A stretch of 64,000 nt of DNA from DATEPR01 sp963780635. GTDB lineage: Bacteria; Actinomycetota; Actinomycetes; Mycobacteriales; Pseudonocardiaceae. Below, one piece after another: positions 9,659 to 17,490 of the stretch. Numbering within the stretch: the first letter of the stretch is position 1; every line of letters starts with the position of its first letter. A program made the position numbers and the translations under genes. The stretch is taken from assembly GCA_963780635.1 (NCBI GenBank), contig CAWACW010000013.1, positions 310,001 to 374,000 on the forward strand, written 5' to 3'. The notes beneath the pieces were generated by a model. That model did no database searches. It was not told where the DNA came from and saw only the letters and a list, made by a program, of their open reading frames with translations.

Positions 9659-10180
9659 TCAGCCGGTGATCTGGGTGCCGGTCGGGGTGAGCAGATACCA
9701 GATCTTCATCAGGCCCTCGCCGTTGGTCTGGCCCGCGGAGGTGTCGCCCTTGAAGTAGTACAGCGGGTGACCGTTGTAGGTGACCTGCTTGGCGCCGTCG
9801 TCAGAACGGGTGATGGTGGCGAGCTTGCCCGCGGTGACGCCGCCTGCGACCTGGGGGGTCCCGGTGGTGGTCAGCGGCGGCCACAGGGACGCGCACGCAC
9901 CGGTGCAGTTCGATGCCGTGGCCGCGTCCGGCGTGTAGAGGTAGAGGGCCCGGCCCGCCTGGTCCGTCAGGTAGGTGCCGTGTGCTCCGCTCTTGGTCTG
10001 CACCGTCACCGCTCCCACCCCGGCCGACGGAGCCGCGGGAGCGGCGGTAGGGCTGCTGCCCGCGGCGCCGCTGGTGCCACCGCCGCTGCCGCAGGCCACC
10101 GCCGCCGAGGCGACGGCAGCCAGCGGCAGGGCGAACCGAACGGCGACCGGGAGCCTGCCGACAGAAATCCTACGAAACAT
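9659..10180 (-). CDS. Secreted-repeat lipoprotein (PF03640-type)
   Basis: A 173-residue exported lipoprotein. The N-terminus has arginines, a hydrophobic stretch and a lipobox-like AAVAC with the lipidated Cys at about residue 30, followed by a Gly/Ser/Ala-rich linker. The mature part carries two copies of the secreted repeat of unknown function: YLTDQAGRALYLYTPD with CTGACASLWPPL, then QVTYNGHPLYYFKGDTSAG with a WYLLTPTGTQI end. The two Cys in the first repeat may form a disulfide. Members are surface proteins, often near electron-transfer or sigma-factor genes, but no function is established. The gene is alone; a perfect stem-loop (10224-10257) lies just upstream of its start. Confidence 0.85.
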   Translation of the reverse strand: MFRRISVGRLPVAVRFALPLAAVASAAVACGSGGGTSGAAGSSPTAAPAAPSAGVGAVTVQTKSGAHGTYLTDQAGRALYLYTPDAATASNCTGACASLWPPLTTTGTPQVAGGVTAGKLATITRSDDGAKQVTYNGHPLYYFKGDTSAGQTNGEGLMKIWYLLTPTGTQITG

Positions 10181-10223
10181 TACAATTCCTTTCCTTACCG
10201 CGTGGACACAATCGCGGAACGGC

Positions 10224-10257
10224 TAGTCAGTCCCGTACAGAAGTACGGGACTGACTA
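10224..10257. terminator. Perfect stem-loop between cysC and the lipoprotein gene
   Basis: Arms 10224-10238 and 10243-10257 are exact reverse complements (15 bp) around a 4-nt AGAA loop. It lies about 90 bp after the cysC stop and 44 bp before the lipoprotein start, both on the minus strand. No U run follows on the minus strand, so it may be a U-less actinomycete terminator or an operator for the lipoprotein gene. Confidence 0.55.
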
Positions 10258-10346
10258 TGGAAAGGCTTGCCGGGAATATGTGAGCGGACTCACCGGGGCC
10301 GGGCTGAACTTATCCGCATGCGAATCCGTGTAGTTCGGTCAGCCGT

Positions 10347-10925
10347 TCAACAGATCGCATGGACACCGTCGAGCAGCCCGCGTTCGGCCAGCAGGTCGAC
10401 CACCCTGGCCGCTGCGGTGTGCGCGTCGATGTCGGTTGTGTCCAGCCGGAGATCCGGCTCGTCGGGCTGTTCGTACTCACCGTCCACGCCGGTGAGCCCG
10501 CTCAGCTCGCCCGAGAATGCCTTGGCGTACAAGCCCTTCGGGTCGCGACGTGCGCACTCGGCCACCGGCGTGGCGACGTGCACCTCGAGAAACGCCGTGC
10601 CGTGGCCCACATGGTGACGGCGTACGGCGTCGCGCGAGTCGGCGTGCGGTGCGATCACCGGGACCAGTGTCAGGATCCGGTGACTGGACAGGAGTTCGGC
10701 GATGAATCCGACCCTGCGCACGTGAATGTCACGATCCGCCGCCGAAAAACCGAGACCGCTGGAAATGGTGGCCCGTAGTTCGTCACCATCGAGCACTTCG
10801 GTCTCGATCTCGTCTCGTAACAACACCGCAATCGTCTGCGCGACGGTGGACTTGCCGGCCCCAGGGAGGCCGGTAAGCCAGACGGTAACGCCATGGTGGA
10901 GTCGCGGGGTGCTACGCACCGACAT
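10347..10925 (-). CDS. cysC: Adenylyl-sulfate kinase (APS kinase)
   Basis: A 192-residue cytosolic kinase that phosphorylates adenosine 5'-phosphosulfate to PAPS. It has the P-loop GLPGAGKST near residue 20, LDGDELR, the GFSAADRDIHVRRVGF segment, the phosphate-binding loop VIAPHADSRDAVR, and the lid motif RRDPKGLYAKA followed by LTGVDGEYEQP, all diagnostic of CysC. The ATG at 10925 has a good ribosome site (AAGGAG, 10 nt upstream). No ATP sulfurylase is adjacent. Instead it is divergent from a sulfotransferase-like gene at 11093, which suggests that its PAPS feeds a sulfation reaction rather than, or as well as, sulfate reduction. Confidence 0.93.
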   Translation of the reverse strand: MSVRSTPRLHHGVTVWLTGLPGAGKSTVAQTIAVLLRDEIETEVLDGDELRATISSGLGFSAADRDIHVRRVGFIAELLSSHRILTLVPVIAPHADSRDAVRRHHVGHGTAFLEVHVATPVAECARRDPKGLYAKAFSGELSGLTGVDGEYEQPDEPDLRLDTTDIDAHTAAARVVDLLAERGLLDGVHAIC

Positions 10926-11092
10926 TCGTCAAATCTCCTTGTACCTGATCAGGCCCCGGCAGGTCTAACACGGTAGGGCCGGGGTGGCCGCCGGCACGGC
11001 TCAGCGCACCCGTCGGCACGTATTCTTATCTTTTTCTGAACTAACTTTTACCGAGTCAAGGCGAACCGCCCGGTGTCGCGGGTTAGGGTCTG

Positions 11093-12271
11093 GTGCTTGT
11101 GTCGACTCCCGCCCAGCGTGTCTACCTGCACATAGGCCTGCCCAAGACCGGCACGACGTCGGTACAGCGGATCCTCTGGCGCAACCGCGCCGCCCTCGCG
11201 GCGGCGGGCCTGGCCTACCCCGCCCACGACGGCGCCACGCACCATCGCGCCGCCGTCGACCTCCTGCCGCAGCGCTACCCCGGCTGGACGGACGCGGCCA
11301 CCGACGGCGTCTGGAACTGGGTGGTCAACCAGGCGGCGGCCGCGCCACAGGACGTGCTGATCTCCAGCGAACTGCTGGCGCTGGCCCGGCCACCCGAGGT
11401 CGCGGCGGCGCTGCGTGCGCTCACGTTCGCCGAGGTGCACCTGGTCTGTACCGCGAGGGACCTGGCCCGGCAGATCCCGAGCGTCTGGCAGGAGGATGTG
11501 AAGAACCGCCGGACGACGCCGTTCGCCGAGTACGTCGAGGGGGTGCGGGCGGGCCGGGAGACGGAGCTGGCCGACCTGTTCTGGTCCTACCAGGATCTGC
11601 CGGGCGTGCTGCGGACATGGGCCAAGGACATCCCGCCGGAGCGGGTGCACGTGGTGACGGTGCCGCCGAGGGGCGCGCCGAGCGACCTGCTGTGGCAGCG
11701 GTTCGCCTCGGTGTTCGGCCTGGACGGGGCGGCCTTCGACCAGCAGGCCTCCGAGCACAACACCTCGCTGGACCTGGTCCAGACCGAGATGCTGCGCCGG
11801 CTCAACCTGGTGGTCGGCGAGACGATCCCGTGGCCGGAATACGTCCGGATCGTCAAGGGCGAGTTCGCCGAGAACATCCTGCCGCCGGTGCGTGGCGGGC
11901 ACCAGATCGCGCTCACGGCCGATGACCAGGACTGGGTGACCGAGGCCGCCGAACGGGCCATGGCCGAGATCGACGAGGCGGGCTTCGAGGTCATCGGCGA
12001 TCTGCGGGAGCTGATCCCGAAGCCGGACCCGAACGCGCCGACGGCCCCGGTCGAACTCGGCGACGCCGAGGTGGCCGAGATAGCCCTGCGAGCCATCGCC
12101 GAGATCATGCGACGGGCCGTCCGGACGAATGGCGACCGGCAGGCTCCGGCGCTCAGGCGTTTCCTGCTGGACCTGTCCGAGCAACACGAACAGGTGATGG
12201 CCGTGCGCCGGATCTACTGGCGCACCAAGGCCCGGCTGCACCACGCCACCGATCGAGTCCGCCGGACCTAG
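11093..12271 (+). CDS. Sulfotransferase-like protein with PAPS-binding loop
   Basis: 392 residues, start GTG at 11093 (an in-frame GTG at 11099 is an alternative). The N-terminal YLHIGLPKTGTTSVQ matches the 5'-phosphosulfate loop of sulfotransferases. A later segment, DLARQIPSVWQED, resembles the 3'-phosphate-binding R...S region. The rest resembles actinobacterial hypothetical proteins with a P-loop sulfotransferase fold; acceptor unknown. It is divergent from cysC across 167 bp that includes an AT-rich stretch near 11020-11060, so the two genes probably share a control region and form a make-PAPS/use-PAPS pair. The protein is longer at the C-terminus than a minimal sulfotransferase (about 250-300 aa). 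Confidence 0.72.
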   Translation: MLVSTPAQRVYLHIGLPKTGTTSVQRILWRNRAALAAAGLAYPAHDGATHHRAAVDLLPQRYPGWTDAATDGVWNWVVNQAAAAPQDVLISSELLALARPPEVAAALRALTFAEVHLVCTARDLARQIPSVWQEDVKNRRTTPFAEYVEGVRAGRETELADLFWSYQDLPGVLRTWAKDIPPERVHVVTVPPRGAPSDLLWQRFASVFGLDGAAFDQQASEHNTSLDLVQTEMLRRLNLVVGETIPWPEYVRIVKGEFAENILPPVRGGHQIALTADDQDWVTEAAERAMAEIDEAGFEVIGDLRELIPKPDPNAPTAPVELGDAEVAEIALRAIAEIMRRAVRTNGDRQAPALRRFLLDLSEQHEQVMAVRRIYWRTKARLHHATDRVRRT

Positions 12272-12296
12272 TGGCGCGTCCGGCAACCCTCACCGG
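12271..12296 (+). repeat. 26-bp dispersed element, copy 1
   Basis: These 26 bp are identical to the complement of 36237-36262 in another intergenic region 24 kb away. Beyond the identical core, both copies are followed by a similar GGTCACCGG-containing segment. Here it begins at the last base of the sulfotransferase-like gene's stop codon. Confidence 0.7.
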
Positions 12297-12409
12297 GTAG
12301 TTCCGGCATGGTCACCGGGCACACCACTGAGCGTGTTTCGTCAGCGTCCGCCGAGCGAGCGTCGCACAGCCGGAAAGCGGGTTGATGACGCACGCTCTAG
12401 AGTCCCGGG

Positions 12410-13060
12410 ATGATTGAAGCGGTGGTGTTCGACCTGGACGGGATCCTGGTCGACTCGGAGCCGGTCTGGGAAGAGGTCCGCCGGGCGTACGTGGCCGAGC
12501 GCGGTGGCACGTGGGCGCCGGACGCGCAGCAGCGGCTGATGGGCATGAGCACCCAGGAATGGGCCGGCTACCTGAGCGAGGACCTCGGCGTCGGCCTGCC
12601 GCCGGACGAGGTCGCCGCCGAAGTGGTCGACAGCATGGCCGCCCGGTACGCCAGGGACCTGCCGCTGCTGCCCGGAGCGGTGCACGCCGTCCACGCGGCG
12701 GCCGAGAACTGGCCGCTGGGCCTGGCCAGCTCGTCACCGCCCAGGCTGATCGAGATCGTGCTGCGGACGGCTGGTATCCACCACTTGTTCGTGACGGCGC
12801 TGTCCAGTGAGCAGGTGGCCAGGGGCAAACCGGCGCCGGACATCTACCTGGAGGTCACCACCCGGCTCGGCCAGGAACCGACGAAGTGCGTTGCGATCGA
12901 GGACTCGACCAACGGCCTGCGCGCGGCCCGCGCGGCAGGCCTGAAACTGATCGCCGTCCCCCGCCCGCACTACCCACCGGCGCCCGACGCCATCGCCGGC
13001 GCCGACGTGGTGCTGGCCGACCTGACCGAGCTGACGCCGTCCATCCTCGCCGCCATCTGA
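12410..13060 (+). CDS. HAD-superfamily phosphatase (beta-phosphoglucomutase-like subfamily)
   Basis: A 216-residue HAD-IA hydrolase. Motif I is VVFDLDGILVDSE (nucleophile Asp9, acid/base Asp11), motif II is LASSSP, motif III the Lys in ARGKPAPDIY, and motif IV AIEDSTNG with two acidic metal ligands. The alpha-helical cap between motifs I and II (residues about 15-85) is the type found in beta-phosphoglucomutases and sugar-phosphate phosphatases. Substrate not predictable. Its ATG is 138 bp after the upstream gene, so it probably has its own promoter. Confidence 0.9.
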   Translation: MIEAVVFDLDGILVDSEPVWEEVRRAYVAERGGTWAPDAQQRLMGMSTQEWAGYLSEDLGVGLPPDEVAAEVVDSMAARYARDLPLLPGAVHAVHAAAENWPLGLASSSPPRLIEIVLRTAGIHHLFVTALSSEQVARGKPAPDIYLEVTTRLGQEPTKCVAIEDSTNGLRAARAAGLKLIAVPRPHYPPAPDAIAGADVVLADLTELTPSILAAI

Positions 13061-13117
13061 CGCAGCCATTCCCGCAGGTCGGTCCGCGTGAGGCAGAACC
13101 GTTTCCGGCCCGCCGAT

Positions 13118-13371
13118 CCGGATCGGCGGCACAACGCTCCGGCAATCACCACGCCGCCGCCCACCACCAGCAGACCACTGCCGACCTACGGCAAGGCAGA
13201 GCCGTATCCGCGGCCCGGCCCAGGTCAGCCGTGCCCGGCGCGCCGAGCCGGATCGGCGGCACAACGCTCCGGCAACCACCACGCCGCCCCCACCAGCAGA
13301 CCACTGCCGACCTACGGCAAGGCAGAGCCGTATCCGCGGCCCGGCCCGGGTGAGTCGCTCCCGGCGCGCCG
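13118..13371. repeat. 130-bp tandem duplication in the spacer between HAD and MpaB genes
   Basis: Copy 1 spans 13118-13247 and copy 2 begins at 13248 and fades near 13371; both start CCGGATCGGCGGCACAACGC. They differ by small indels and substitutions. A decayed third copy end (GGCAGAACCG) is visible at 13092-13115. The whole spacer 13061-13440 (380 bp) holds this repeat and no gene that I can support. Confidence 0.8.
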
Positions 13372-13440
13372 TGCCCGGTGAGCCGTTCCCGGCGAGCTGA
13401 GCCGGTCGTCGGCGCACCCCGGTCGCCGATGAGCAGGCCG

Positions 13441-14361
13441 TCAGGCCGCTGGGCCGCGGCGCACCGCCCTGGCGAACCGTGCCGCCGCGACCACCGACGG
13501 CGTCACTACCGGCATCGTCCAACGCACCTGCCGGGCGAACCTGCGCAACTGCCGTTCCTGCTGGCCGGACCACGTGAGCCCGAGTCGCTCCCGCAGCTGT
13601 GGCGGCAACGTCCCGACCGTCACCAGCCACGCGCGGTCACCGAGTACCCGCGCCACCGGCCACCACGCGGCGCCCGGCACGAGTGCGGTGCCCGGTTTGG
13701 TGGGCATGCCGATGTTGGCCAGCACGTCCCGGACCGCCTGGTTGTCCTCCAGCTGGTCACGCATCATCGCCACGTAGTACTCCTCGAAGGCCGCGACGTC
13801 CCTCGGTAGCTGGTGATCGCGCAGCCCCAGCTCCAGGCCCAGCTCGCGCATGTCCTGGTAGTACCCGGCCAGCGCATCGGGCGGGATGCCGTCGCCGAAC
13901 AGGGCGGCCGCGTCCATCGCGCCGTGCACGAGGGTCGCGTGCACCCAGGCGTAGGCCTCGGGGTTCAGGGCGTGGTAGCGGCGGCCCTGGTCGTCGACAC
14001 CCTTGATCGTCGCGTGCAGCTCCCGCAGCCGCGCGATCTCGGCCGTGGAGCTGGGCCGGTCGCCGTAGGCGACGGTGTCCAGCGACTTGGCCGTGCGCCA
14101 CAACCGCCGCCACGGCTCCTGCTGGTAGTTCGAGTGCTGCTGCACGCCCGCGCCGACCATCGGGTGCGCGACCTGCAGCACCAGGATCCGCGGCCCCAGC
14201 AGCACATTGTGCAGCTGCCCGAAGTACCGCCAGCCCGGCGATCCGTTGCGCAGCATGTCCCCGATGATCCGGGCCGCTGCCCGGCGCCGCAAGCAACACG
14301 TGTCCCGGCGGGTCTCGGAGCCGGTCGCCTGCTGCCGCGCGGGCCGTCCGCTCCCTCGCAT
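13441..14361 (-). CDS. MpaB/latex-clearing-type oxygenase (DUF2236)
   Basis: A 306-residue protein of the DUF2236 family that includes fungal MpaB and Lcp rubber oxygenase. Core features: GPRILVLQVAHPMVGAGVQQHS, EPWRRLWRTAKSL, YAWVHATLVHGAMDA with candidate heme-ligand or catalytic histidines, and YYVAMMRDQLEDN. Characterised relatives are heme-dependent oxygenases; the substrate here is unknown. No signal peptide is seen, so it is probably cytosolic. The stated ATG gives an Arg/Cys-rich leader of 35 residues not typical of the family; a start at Met36 (MLRNGSPGW) is plausible. It is convergent with the HAD gene across the repeat-bearing spacer. Confidence 0.82.
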   Translation of the reverse strand: MRGSGRPARQQATGSETRRDTCCLRRRAAARIIGDMLRNGSPGWRYFGQLHNVLLGPRILVLQVAHPMVGAGVQQHSNYQQEPWRRLWRTAKSLDTVAYGDRPSSTAEIARLRELHATIKGVDDQGRRYHALNPEAYAWVHATLVHGAMDAAALFGDGIPPDALAGYYQDMRELGLELGLRDHQLPRDVAAFEEYYVAMMRDQLEDNQAVRDVLANIGMPTKPGTALVPGAAWWPVARVLGDRAWLVTVGTLPPQLRERLGLTWSGQQERQLRRFARQVRWTMPVVTPSVVAAARFARAVRRGPAA

Positions 14362-14428
14362 TCGAGGTTATCGGGGGGCGATCGGTGCCGGGGAGTCTCG
14401 CGCTGCTCGTCCTGGGTTCGGCGGACGC

Positions 14429-14460
14429 CCTGCTCGGTGTGGATCCTGCTCGGTGTGGAT
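14429..14460. repeat. 16-bp exact tandem duplication
   Basis: CCTGCTCGGTGTGGAT occurs twice back to back (14429-14444, 14445-14460) in the 204-bp spacer between the divergent MpaB-type and MBL-fold genes. It may affect spacing in the shared promoter region; no other role is visible. Confidence 0.6.
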
Positions 14461-14565
14461 TCGTGCCCGACACGCTCGCTCCGCTCGCCCGGGGTGGCGG
14501 ACGCCACTGGTACGTAACGGAAAGCGTGCTCAGCCACCGCGCTCGGCTTGACCTAGGGTGGCCGC

Positions 14566-15369
14566 ATGGCACAACGGGTCGACAGTGGGCGGCGCGAGTT
14601 CGGTATCGGAGTCCTGGGCGGCCCGACCGCGGTGATCGACATCGCCGGGTTGCGGATCGTCACGGACCCGACGTTCGACCCGCCCGGCGAGCATGCCTAC
14701 CTGACCAAGACGCTCGGCCCGACGGTGACGCCCGCCGAGCTGGGTACGGTCGACCTGGTCCTGGTCAGCCATGACCAGCATGCCGACAACCTGGACGACA
14801 CAGGCCGGGAGTTCGCTCTCGCCGCACCGAAACTGCTGGCCGGGCCGCTGACCGCGAGCCGGCTCGGTGGGCCCGCCGTCCCGGTCGCGCCATGGGCGAC
14901 GGTGACGGTGCCCCGGGGCGACGGCCACGGCGACCTGACCGTGCGCGCTGTGCCGGCCGTGCACGGACCTGCCGACGCTGCCCGGGACGCGGACGGCAAC
15001 GTGGTGTGTGAGGTGGTCGGTTTCGTGCTGTCCGGCCAGGACCTGCCGACCGTGTACGTGAGCGGCGACAACGCCTCCGTCGGCGTGGTGGCCGACGTGG
15101 CCCGGCAGGCCGGCCCGGTCGACGTCGCGCTGCTGTTCGTCGGCGCTGCCCGGGTGCCTGCCCGCGAGCGCGGCCGCCCGCTGACGCTGACCAGTTCACA
15201 CGCCGCCGCCGCGGCCGCCGTGCTGGGAGCGGACCGGGTCGTGCCCGCGCACTACGACAGCTGGGCGCACTTCAGCGAGAACGGCGAGCGGATCGTGGCA
15301 GCGTTCGACGAAGCCGGTCTGTCCGGCGTGCTGTGCATGACACCGCCGGGCGAATGGGACATCAGCTGA
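14566..15369 (+). CDS. MBL-fold metallo-hydrolase (UlaG-like)
   Basis: 267 residues with a metallo-beta-lactamase fold of the UlaG/YtnP-like branch. The metal motif is SHDQHADNLD at about residues 64-73: the usual HxHxDH keeps both His and the Asp but has Asn at the last position. Other ligands are likely His in PAVHGP (about 132), Asp in VYVSGDNA (about 168) and His in PAHYDSW (about 228). Relatives cleave lactones, phosphodiesters or N-acyl bonds; substrate unknown. ATG start at 14566. It reads toward the aldo/keto reductase 31 bp downstream and may share a transcript with it. Confidence 0.87.
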   Translation: MAQRVDSGRREFGIGVLGGPTAVIDIAGLRIVTDPTFDPPGEHAYLTKTLGPTVTPAELGTVDLVLVSHDQHADNLDDTGREFALAAPKLLAGPLTASRLGGPAVPVAPWATVTVPRGDGHGDLTVRAVPAVHGPADAARDADGNVVCEVVGFVLSGQDLPTVYVSGDNASVGVVADVARQAGPVDVALLFVGAARVPARERGRPLTLTSSHAAAAAAVLGADRVVPAHYDSWAHFSENGERIVAAFDEAGLSGVLCMTPPGEWDIS

Positions 15370-15400
15370 CTTCCCGGACCCGGTACTAGGCTCGGCGAGC

Positions 15401-16456
15401 ATGGAATACCGCCAGCTGGGTCGCTCGGGTCTGCGTGTCTCCGCCCTCACCATGGGCACCATGACGTTCGGCGGTCGGGGCGCGTTCGCCAACGTGGGCT
15501 CGGCCGATGTCGCCACGGCCACTCGCCAGGTGGACCGCGCGCTGGACGCGGGCGTGAACCTCATCGACACCGCGGACGTCTACTCGGGCGGTCTCGCCGA
15601 GCAGATCGTCGGCGAGGTGATGAAGGGCCGCTGGGACCGCGCGCTGGTCGCCACGAAGGTCCGGATGCCGATGGGCGGCGGCCCGAACGACGCCGGCCTG
15701 TCCCGGCAGCACATCATCGCCGGCTGCGAGGCCAGCCTGCGCAGGCTGGGCACCGAGCACATCGACCTGTACCAGGTGCACGAGTGGGACGGCGTGACAC
15801 CGCTTGCGGAGACGCTGGCCGCGCTGGACGACCTCGTGCACAGCGGCAAGGTCCGCTACATCGGCTGCTCGAACTATGCGGGCTGGCACGTGATGAAGGC
15901 GCTCGCCACGGCCGAGCGGCACGGCTTCACCCCGTTCGTCAGCCAGCAGATCTACTACTCCCTGCAGGCCAGGGACGCCGAGTACGAGCTGATTCCGATC
16001 TCGGTCGACCAGGGCCTGGGCGTGCTGGTGTGGAGCCCGCTGGCCGGTGGGCTGCTGTCCGGCAAGTACCGCCGTGACCAGCGCCCGCAGGACGGCACGC
16101 GTCAGGTGACCGACTGGAACGAGCCGCCGGTGCGCGACGAGAACGCCCTGTACGACATCGTCGACGAGCTGGTCTCGATCGCCGACGCGCACGGCGCCTC
16201 GCCTGCGCAGGTCGCGCTGGCCTACCTGCTGGGCAAGCCCGCCGTGACGTCGCTGGTGATCGGCGCGCGCACCGACGAGCAGTTGGCCGACAACCTCGGC
16301 GCCGCCGACCTGCGACTGTCCGACGAGGACCGGCAGCGGCTGGACAGGATCAGCGCGCCGCCGCTGCTCTACCCGTACTGGCACCAGGCGAAGACGGCCG
16401 CCGACCGGCTCGGTCCGGCTGATCTCACGTTGCTCGGCCCGCACCTGGCGGGCTGA
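15401..16456 (+). CDS. Aldo/keto reductase
   Basis: A 351-residue NADPH-dependent aldo/keto reductase of the AKR12/13 bacterial type. The N-terminus YRQLGRSGLRVSALTMGTM is characteristic. The catalytic tetrad is visible: Asp in LIDTADVY, Tyr in the same motif, Lys in VATKVRM and His in YQVHEWD. The C-terminal cofactor region includes SLVIGARTDEQLADNL. It should reduce an aldehyde, ketone or sugar carbonyl in the cytosol. It follows the MBL gene by 31 bp and converges on an oxidoreductase gene with 7 bp between the coding regions. Confidence 0.93.
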   Translation: MEYRQLGRSGLRVSALTMGTMTFGGRGAFANVGSADVATATRQVDRALDAGVNLIDTADVYSGGLAEQIVGEVMKGRWDRALVATKVRMPMGGGPNDAGLSRQHIIAGCEASLRRLGTEHIDLYQVHEWDGVTPLAETLAALDDLVHSGKVRYIGCSNYAGWHVMKALATAERHGFTPFVSQQIYYSLQARDAEYELIPISVDQGLGVLVWSPLAGGLLSGKYRRDQRPQDGTRQVTDWNEPPVRDENALYDIVDELVSIADAHGASPAQVALAYLLGKPAVTSLVIGARTDEQLADNLGAADLRLSDEDRQRLDRISAPPLLYPYWHQAKTAADRLGPADLTLLGPHLAG

Positions 16457-16463
16457 CCGAAGC

Positions 16464-17441
16464 TCACCCGCGCAGGCCGATCCGGTCCAGCACGGCGTCC
16501 ATCGTCGCCATGATCGAGACCGTCTCGTCGAGCGGTAGCAGCGGACTCTCCAGCTCGCCCGCGGCCAGCAGCCGGGCCACCTCGTCGGCCTGGTGGCGCA
16601 GGCCGCGGCCCTGGTGATCGGACTCGATCCGGGTGACCTCGCCGTCCCTGGTGATCAACGACACGGCCGTCGGCGCGTAGAAGTCACCGTCGATCTCGAT
16701 CCGCGCCTCGGTCCCGACGATCGCGGCGCGCGTCGGGCTCTTCGCGCGCAGCGTGCACGTGAGCACCGCCTGTGCGCCGCTGTCGTAGCCGAACAGCATC
16801 GACGTCTGCGCGTCCACGCCGGTGAACGCGGGATCACCCAGCGCCTCGATCCGGCTCGGCGTGCCCAGGATCATGGACGCGAACGACACCGGGTACACAC
16901 CCAGATCCAGCAGCGCTCCGCCGCCCAGCTCCGGTGCGAACAGCCGGAACGCGGGGTCTTCGGCGAACCACTGGCCGTGGTCCGCGGTCACGGTCACGAT
17001 GTCGCCGAGCGCGCCCGCGGCCAGCCACTGCCGGATCCGCGCCACGTGTGGCAGGAAACGCGTCCACATGGCCTCCATCGCGAACAGCCCGGTCGCCCGC
17101 GCCACCGCGACGACGTCCAGCGCCTCGGCGGCGTTCATCGTGAACGGCTTCTCCACCAGGACCGGCTTGCCCGCGCGCAGCGCGAGGACGGCGTTGTCGT
17201 GGTGCGATGGATGCGGGGTCGCGACGTAGACGACGTCCACGACGGGATCGGCCACCAGCGACTCGTAGGAGTCGTGCCGGTTCGGGATGCCGTACTCGTC
17301 GGCGAACGCGTTCGCGCCGTCCGCGCTGCGCGACCCGACGGCGGCGACCTCACCACTGTCGGTCAGCGTCAGGTCCGTCGCGAACGTGCGGGCGATGCCG
17401 CCCGTACCGAGGATTCCCCATCGCACCGGGTTGTGGACCAC
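16464..17441 (-). CDS. Gfo/Idh/MocA-family NAD(P)-dependent oxidoreductase
   Basis: A 325-residue protein with GTG start (VHNPVRWGILGTGGIARTFA). The Rossmann motif GTGGIA occupies about residues 11-16; DVVYVATPHPSHH and the catalytic-type motif VLVEKPFTMNAAEA (Lys of EKP, about residue 98) are diagnostic. The C-terminal beta-sheet domain begins near 125, with the GGGALLDLGVYPVSFA segment carrying the substrate-binding Asp. Relatives oxidise inositols, glucose or trans-dihydrodiols; the specific substrate is unknown. Transcribed separately from the phenolic-lipid operon, whose last gene ends 49 bp upstream on the same strand; read-through is possible. Confidence 0.92.
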   Translation of the reverse strand: MVHNPVRWGILGTGGIARTFATDLTLTDSGEVAAVGSRSADGANAFADEYGIPNRHDSYESLVADPVVDVVYVATPHPSHHDNAVLALRAGKPVLVEKPFTMNAAEALDVVAVARATGLFAMEAMWTRFLPHVARIRQWLAAGALGDIVTVTADHGQWFAEDPAFRLFAPELGGGALLDLGVYPVSFASMILGTPSRIEALGDPAFTGVDAQTSMLFGYDSGAQAVLTCTLRAKSPTRAAIVGTEARIEIDGDFYAPTAVSLITRDGEVTRIESDHQGRGLRHQADEVARLLAAGELESPLLPLDETVSIMATMDAVLDRIGLRG

Positions 17442-17490
17442 TACGCATCCCTTCGGACAGGAGGACCAGTCGGGATCACCCTAACGGCCG

